Positions 61,801-64,000 of a stretch of DNA of 64,000 nucleotides are shown here, one piece after another (within the stretch, counting starts at the first letter, position 1; every line of letters starts with the position of its first letter). Source of the DNA: Derxia gummosa DSM 723 (lineage in GTDB: Bacteria > Pseudomonadota > Gammaproteobacteria > Burkholderiales > Burkholderiaceae_E); the NCBI RefSeq assembly GCF_000482785.1, contig NZ_AXWS01000008.1, forward strand, positions 682,001-746,000, read 5' to 3'. Under the pieces are notes generated by a model. That model was not told the origin of the DNA. It worked only from the letters and a program-made list of their open reading frames with translations, and made no database searches. The position numbers and the translations under genes are program-made.

Positions 61801-62515
61801 CGTTCAGCGCGGACGCCGCTTCGGGCGTCAGAGGCGTGCCCAGGGGGCTGCCCGGAGATCCTGCCGCCGAGTTCTCGCCCGGATCCGCGCCGGCCGTCGT
61901 CATCGCCGACGCGGCCGGGGACTCGTCCGAATGCGCTGCCGTCGTCTCGCTTCCGGCTGCCGGCGCCGTCATCCTGTGCGCGCTTTCGCGCAGCCGCGCG
62001 ACCCAGGCCGGCGCGAACTGCGCGTCGAGCCGGCGTGCAACGCCGGGCCGGTCGAGCAGCGGCCCGAGCGAGCGCGCGAGCGCATCGGGCGCCGCGACCA
62101 TCGCCGAGCGCGCCAGCCGGTCGAGCGTGGCGGCATCGGTCCCACCCACATGCCAGGGCAGCCGGCCGTGCAGCAGGAAATGCCGCAGCGCCTCGATGTC
62201 GGCCTCGCCGCGCGCGAGCCGACTCGGCGTCGCGCCGCGGGCCCTCAGCCCCGCCAGCCAGTCATCCAGCGCCTCGCCCAGCCGGCGCAGGAAGACGGCC
62301 TCGAAGTCGTCCGCCGGCAGCACGCCGAGGTCCAGTTCCAGCGTGTCGATGCGCAGCACCTCGTCGGGCGGGCTCGCGCGGTCGAAGCGATCGGCGATCA
62401 GCTCGGCCATGCCACGCCGCGCGCAATCGACCAGCCGCGACTGGAGGTCGAAGGCCAGCGCTTCGTCATCGAAGCGGAAGTCGAGGTCGAGCGCGTCGAT
62501 CAGGTGGCCGCTCAT
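55826..62515 (-). CDS. eCIS tape measure protein
   Basis: A 2229-residue protein of the contractile injection system tape measure family (CIS_TMP). The N-terminus (LDLDFRFDDEALAFDLQSRL, LRIDTLELDLGVL, FEAVFLRRLGEALDDWL) and C-terminus (ANAGLVLAGAYLPRLFAML, then DRIPWSFRTIKFAWMEEP, ending VDWR) match that family, where the tape measure sets particle length. The middle is Ala/Arg-rich and contains at least six degenerate repeat units (W-L within ATDRDWLAGWLRD-like segments) plus a hexanucleotide-coded Gly-Ile and Asp-Thr tract. ATG 62515 overlaps the previous stop (ATGA). Confidence 0.9.
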   Translation of the reverse strand: MSGHLIDALDLDFRFDDEALAFDLQSRLVDCARRGMAELIADRFDRASPPDEVLRIDTLELDLGVLPADDFEAVFLRRLGEALDDWLAGLRARGATPSRLARGEADIEALRHFLLHGRLPWHVGGTDAATLDRLARSAMVAAPDALARSLGPLLDRPGVARRLDAQFAPAWVARLRESAHRMTAPAAGSETTAAHSDESPAASAMTTAGADPGENSAAGSPGSPLGTPLTPEAASALNASARTPGRVATATPFRTPPAPIAAPASSHAHAHAVATVAVADGAPGPSTPDGVTDVRRLRLLDRLAGREPFADASIWLDALADDRAWTVGRLTEALRIRRLRRALAAAGDDRLFEAVLTLWLAPAEARRSARALARSTRPGASGVGTTAEPPGVRPSAGVAPASAASTAPVAQAASIAPAAPSAPITAPQPIRELALATLVFSLDTADAGMPAALDVASITPRRLRLLVALHADDGATLAAELPGLLAEDTGWLASALAVLGRERRWRRRLASVPLTPEHFARLIALWLAPEPRRALLAHVGLTDERDADAGAEPSSLAAGTPEAREAALAHVLLDLDAGRSPFDAAFFGAAGAGAAEASSPPGMPLANVPLPLGRLLLSLLPELSRRSVPPLQPVEAPPPGAPGVDLTLRAALDIALGDAPRRRRLAGAARAERLLPELLALWLAPAEVASALAMLRAFENIARTAVGEGGVPASPSPGAQAEAGRPGDGADHDHAAVVALDRLLAALAAGTGLQGWLRPDHVAPAPRSAAGAGTARTDADGMAVGSGGALGRTTSDDRADTDTDTDTGIGIGIGIGIGVDADVDGNATDDASADDLPDRLSRAFDHADADTLVRLLPAALSTHGERIARRLADLTRSASYRRQLSAALPPVLLRQLPLTGLTDLNDPTDLARLPYRTESGATVPAAGPNPPPVSDARAGSLPYGAPDASLPAGGQPLRSTPADRPTADSARTASIGAAQAHDDGPAPDTPGAVGMGDRAQQDSVEAPAPAPARRAARVDLDAAFHAGRTADFHARLRDLLATDRDWLAGWLRDIGRARRLRKRLAAQLDDARADAIARLLLPAVIADGMTLAADAIAPERRSGWLLDLLLTPDTHALARPAAALFAALRDAPADARLRRLWLAWAAALDTLPAPASALAAAFARPAPNRSHATTASPEGSGASALATRLLAVLPHAELIGLLRRLADGDEQVFDALLTLVDATAAGTPRTDIADPAPDAAPATEAAEAAEVAKATEAAEATQGADATEGGKRADTESPSAALLARRQRVEALLLLPLPGADAADLWRDDRTSAATLMSFIDDRVTDPDPDHDDLRLSLATDADWLRALLRDLARSPRQRARLAQRLAIAPGVGVLARLLIDDPQAPASTPARPPLPVNVTAPGQPEAAGAASRSKDAASSGPAAVVTSAVSAGPVAALRSNGRQAETRRPGKADPLVDSFEHGWLGGDADLLAASLAHPPGEGLTAALRERVLDLGASPRLRARLARLLAPDARARLQAALGFDLGADPPPDALAAQADPPELPPGAFTTTAAPNTATSNAADPSPAVVGTRQPAPPADARADAPDAAAITAARRERVSAHLLRHWQATPAPATDARLHAELRASADWRLTLAEDRAWLDGWLDECSARSESRAGALLLRIVLAARETPPPPTPDDIAAASASGTHPATRVRRKHLAHWMLRYRSRGGLGLPPGLTETPAWRATLAEDCEWLATALRRFSHPNRAAWARARQASPEARALADWLLAAPPATANESVAVAFAALTGARGANSDASLARLAARSSAPRAAADSAAHEAVGAVTVGDGPGAVVGAGKAVTAAGEATAPAPAGSASADDVRRFLRHLAEDAADDRPPAAASLEAVRVAALRALASGGSALRIALDRRLDSPLAARRLIELLGPDHLPRATDLLLPASRVPEAVAAAVAAVAIRPNAPARDQLAETAWRLALRHLFEEGRRADASGLAADLRVALEQTLPPGVASTPAIPRDPGQPAADHRIVRAFAPGTPAAAERQPAATARAPVAARASAPDPWRFEDAPPAATEREPIHLANAGLVLAGAYLPRLFAMLDLVADGAFRTPAAAERAVHLMQMVVTGQPDTPEPLLPLNKLMAGLLLDAPVPREIGPAERETEAIDGLLGAMVQHWRALGQTSVAGLRESFLQRAGRLWHEDGHWALRVEPRAYDMLLDRIPWSFRTIKFAWMEEPIHVDWR
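57290..61570 (-). repeat. Dispersed degenerate repeats inside the tape measure gene
   Basis: Units of about 25 residues share an A-D-W-L core: ADDRAWTVGRLTEALRIRR, AEDTGWLASALAVLGRERR, ATDRDWLAGWLRDIGRARR, ATDADWLRALLRDLARSPR, AEDRAWLDGWLDEC and AEDCEWLATALRRF. They recur along the chain at uneven spacing. This suggests growth by duplication of an ancestral module. Confidence 0.6.
60062..60120. repeat. Hexanucleotide tandem repeats in the tape measure gene
   Basis: Plus strand GCCGAT repeated five times (60062-60091), then TGTCGG repeated four times (60097-60120). On the coding strand they make (Gly-Ile)n and (Asp-Thr)n. Because each unit is two codons, slippage changes length without a frameshift. 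Confidence 0.85.
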
Positions 62516-64000
62516 GGCCGCGCTCCCGCTTGACGCAGCAGCCGCGCGAGGCGGGCGGCATGGCGGTCGTGGCGCCGCAGCAGGTCGTCGTCGGGGCCGG
62601 AGGCGGGATCGGCGGCCGCGAGCGCGACGCGGTCGGCGAGCCATTTCTCGTAGTCGGTCTCGAAGGCGCCGAGCGTGGCGCTGTCGAGCCAGACCGGCTC
62701 GACCAGCAGATGGGCCGGCGCGTGCTCGCGCACGAGATCGGCGAGGTGGTGGCGGAACAGCGGGTCGCCGCAACGCGGTCCCCAGGCCGGCAGCACGAGG
62801 CTGACGCGCGCGGCGCAGAAATCGGCCAGCGCGGCATCGAAGGCGGCGCCGTCGTCCGTGCCGAGCGCGCGGCGATGGAAGTCGGTCCGCCCGAGCGGCC
62901 GCAGCAGCAGATGCTCGACCAGATGCAAGCCTTCGGCACGCCGCGCCAGATGCAGCGCCAGGCCGCGCAGCGCGCGCGCCGCGCGCCAGGCCTCGGCGGC
63001 GGAATCGAAGCGGCCCAGCTCGCGCGGCGCGGTGCCCGCCTCGTCGAGCGCGAGCAGCAGCGTCTGCCCGTCGTTCCGGGCGCGCAGCGAGAAGTTGCGC
63101 TCATGGCAGGCCGCGCCGAGCAGCGCGTCGTCCAGCAGGTCGGCGCGCCCGCCGAGCAGCCGCGCGAGCAGGCGCATGCCCTCGCCGCCGGCCGGCGCCG
63201 CATCGGGTGCCATGCGCGCGAAATGCGCGCGCCAGTGCATGACCTCGGTCGCCAGCGGCCGGCTGCCGCTCCATTCGAAGCCGAGCAGCAGGGCGAGCCG
63301 GCGCGCGAGCGGCGCGTGGTTGTCGGAGCGGCGCCAGCTCGGCCGACCGTGGTCGAAGCCGGCGCCCCGGTCGCGCGCGTCTTCCAGCACGGCGCGCAGG
63401 AAGTCGAGCTTGTTGGCGAGCAGGCGCTCGTCCTGGCGTGCCGGCTCCAGATGGCCGAGGAACTGCCTCAGCATGTCCTGCGGATGGCGCTCGCCCTGGA
63501 GCGCGAGCAGGTGGTCGAGCGCGCGGTGCTTGTGGTCGAGCCGGCGCGCGCGGTCGAGCCTGGCGGCGGGCGAACCGGCGGCGAAGGCGGCGCCGCCGGC
63601 GGCGACCGTCATGGGCGGGGCGCTGGTGGCGGCCACGGCGCCGGCGACCGGGGCAACCTCGGCGGCCCCGGCCGGCATGTCGGCATCGAGCAGCCCCTCG
63701 TCATCGAGCGAGAACAGCTCGCGCGCCCGTGCCAGCCGACCGAGGCCATCGGCCAGCGTGCGGTCGAACAGCGCGAGGTAGTCGCGCAGCTGGGCCGCGC
63801 GCGCCTCGCGCCGGTCGCGGCTGGCGCGCGCCGCGACCAGCCCGTCGGCCGCCTCGATGTCGGCTTCGAGGCCGACCGTGGCCGGCACGCCGAGCGGCCC
63901 GACGCCGTAGATCTCGGGCAAATCGAGCGCGACGCTGTCATGCCGCGCGAGGTCGCGGTGGATGCCGCGCGGCAGCTCGAAATGGCGCGGCGCCAGCGGC
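62512..64000 (-). CDS. eCIS baseplate-like protein, 5' end beyond window
   Basis: At least 495 residues, truncated at the right edge: the frame is open through 64000 with APRHFELPRGIHRDLARHD-like sequence before the TTG at 63921, so the true start lies outside. The visible part has helical Arg-rich stretches (RLDRARRLDHKHRALDHLL, FRRAVLED-like) and the segment LHLVEHLLLRPLGRTDF near the C-terminus. A VEHLLLRP-type motif occurs in a class of eCIS proteins in the Afp12 position, so I call it a baseplate or wedge-like component with modest confidence. The TGA overlaps the tape measure ATG by four bases, so translation is coupled. Confidence 0.65.
   Translation of the reverse strand, partial: PLAPRHFELPRGIHRDLARHDSVALDLPEIYGVGPLGVPATVGLEADIEAADGLVAARASRDRREARAAQLRDYLALFDRTLADGLGRLARARELFSLDDEGLLDADMPAGAAEVAPVAGAVAATSAPPMTVAAGGAAFAAGSPAARLDRARRLDHKHRALDHLLALQGERHPQDMLRQFLGHLEPARQDERLLANKLDFLRAVLEDARDRGAGFDHGRPSWRRSDNHAPLARRLALLLGFEWSGSRPLATEVMHWRAHFARMAPDAAPAGGEGMRLLARLLGGRADLLDDALLGAACHERNFSLRARNDGQTLLLALDEAGTAPRELGRFDSAAEAWRAARALRGLALHLARRAEGLHLVEHLLLRPLGRTDFHRRALGTDDGAAFDAALADFCAARVSLVLPAWGPRCGDPLFRHHLADLVREHAPAHLLVEPVWLDSATLGAFETDYEKWLADRVALAAADPASGPDDDLLRRHDRHAARLARLLRQAGARP

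Overview
The window is GC-rich chromosomal DNA, apart from one AT-richer patch, and has the gene density and gene families of a Betaproteobacterium, most likely Burkholderiales. Pointers are the lldEGF lactate cluster with a GntR regulator, a 1382-residue PurL, a RebB-like protein, a YfiR/TonB-receptor/hybrid-kinase cluster and many ATGA/GTGA-coupled genes. Species cannot be named from the sequence. I saw no rRNA, tRNA, CRISPR array, IS element or replication origin. No stretch between genes exceeds 300 bases; the longest (13877-14169) is the lactate control region.

Region 1 (1-14934): a hypothetical membrane protein, an orphan TakP-like TRAP binding protein, a large hybrid histidine kinase, then a minus-strand lactate operon (lldE-lldG-lldF-Dld-II-type dehydrogenase-lldP) ending in a clear intrinsic terminator. 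The operon is divergent from an LldR-like FadR/GntR regulator, and the shared control region carries three TGGTNNNACCA-type sites. Together they take up and oxidise L- and D-lactate.

Region 2 (15095-27469): a RebB-like protein, a small conserved-looking basic protein, YgjV-like and SUI1/YciH proteins (overlapping), a metallo-beta-lactamase-fold hydrolase, an AraC regulator, a lipoprotein, purL, diacylglycerol kinase, a small membrane protein, a periplasmic PQQ-type dehydrogenase, PhnA/YjdM and a glutathione transferase. Region 3 (27545-32116): TonB-dependent receptor, YfiR-like protein and CHASE8-type hybrid kinase, apparently one signalling operon. Region 4 (32198-42391): a beta-hydroxyacid dehydrogenase, a 2395-residue DUF4011/helicase/nuclease/DUF3320 protein resembling the Hhe antiviral architecture, and a divergent P-loop ATPase.

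Region 5 (42483-46435): an NMT1-like binding protein and a Rieske oxygenase, then a low-GC island with an Abi_C-type gene broken by an in-frame TGA, an intact BrnA antitoxin and a frameshifted BrnT toxin. Region 6 (46579-51377): EamA exporter, UvrD-like helicase, a hypothetical protein and a DUF72 protein. Region 7 (51452-64000, minus strand, running off the right edge): the distal end of an extracellular contractile injection system (eCIS) operon, with a baseplate-like protein, a 2229-residue tape measure protein, an AAA+ ATPase and an unusual Ig-domain membrane protein. Sheath, tube and spike genes are expected beyond base 64000.
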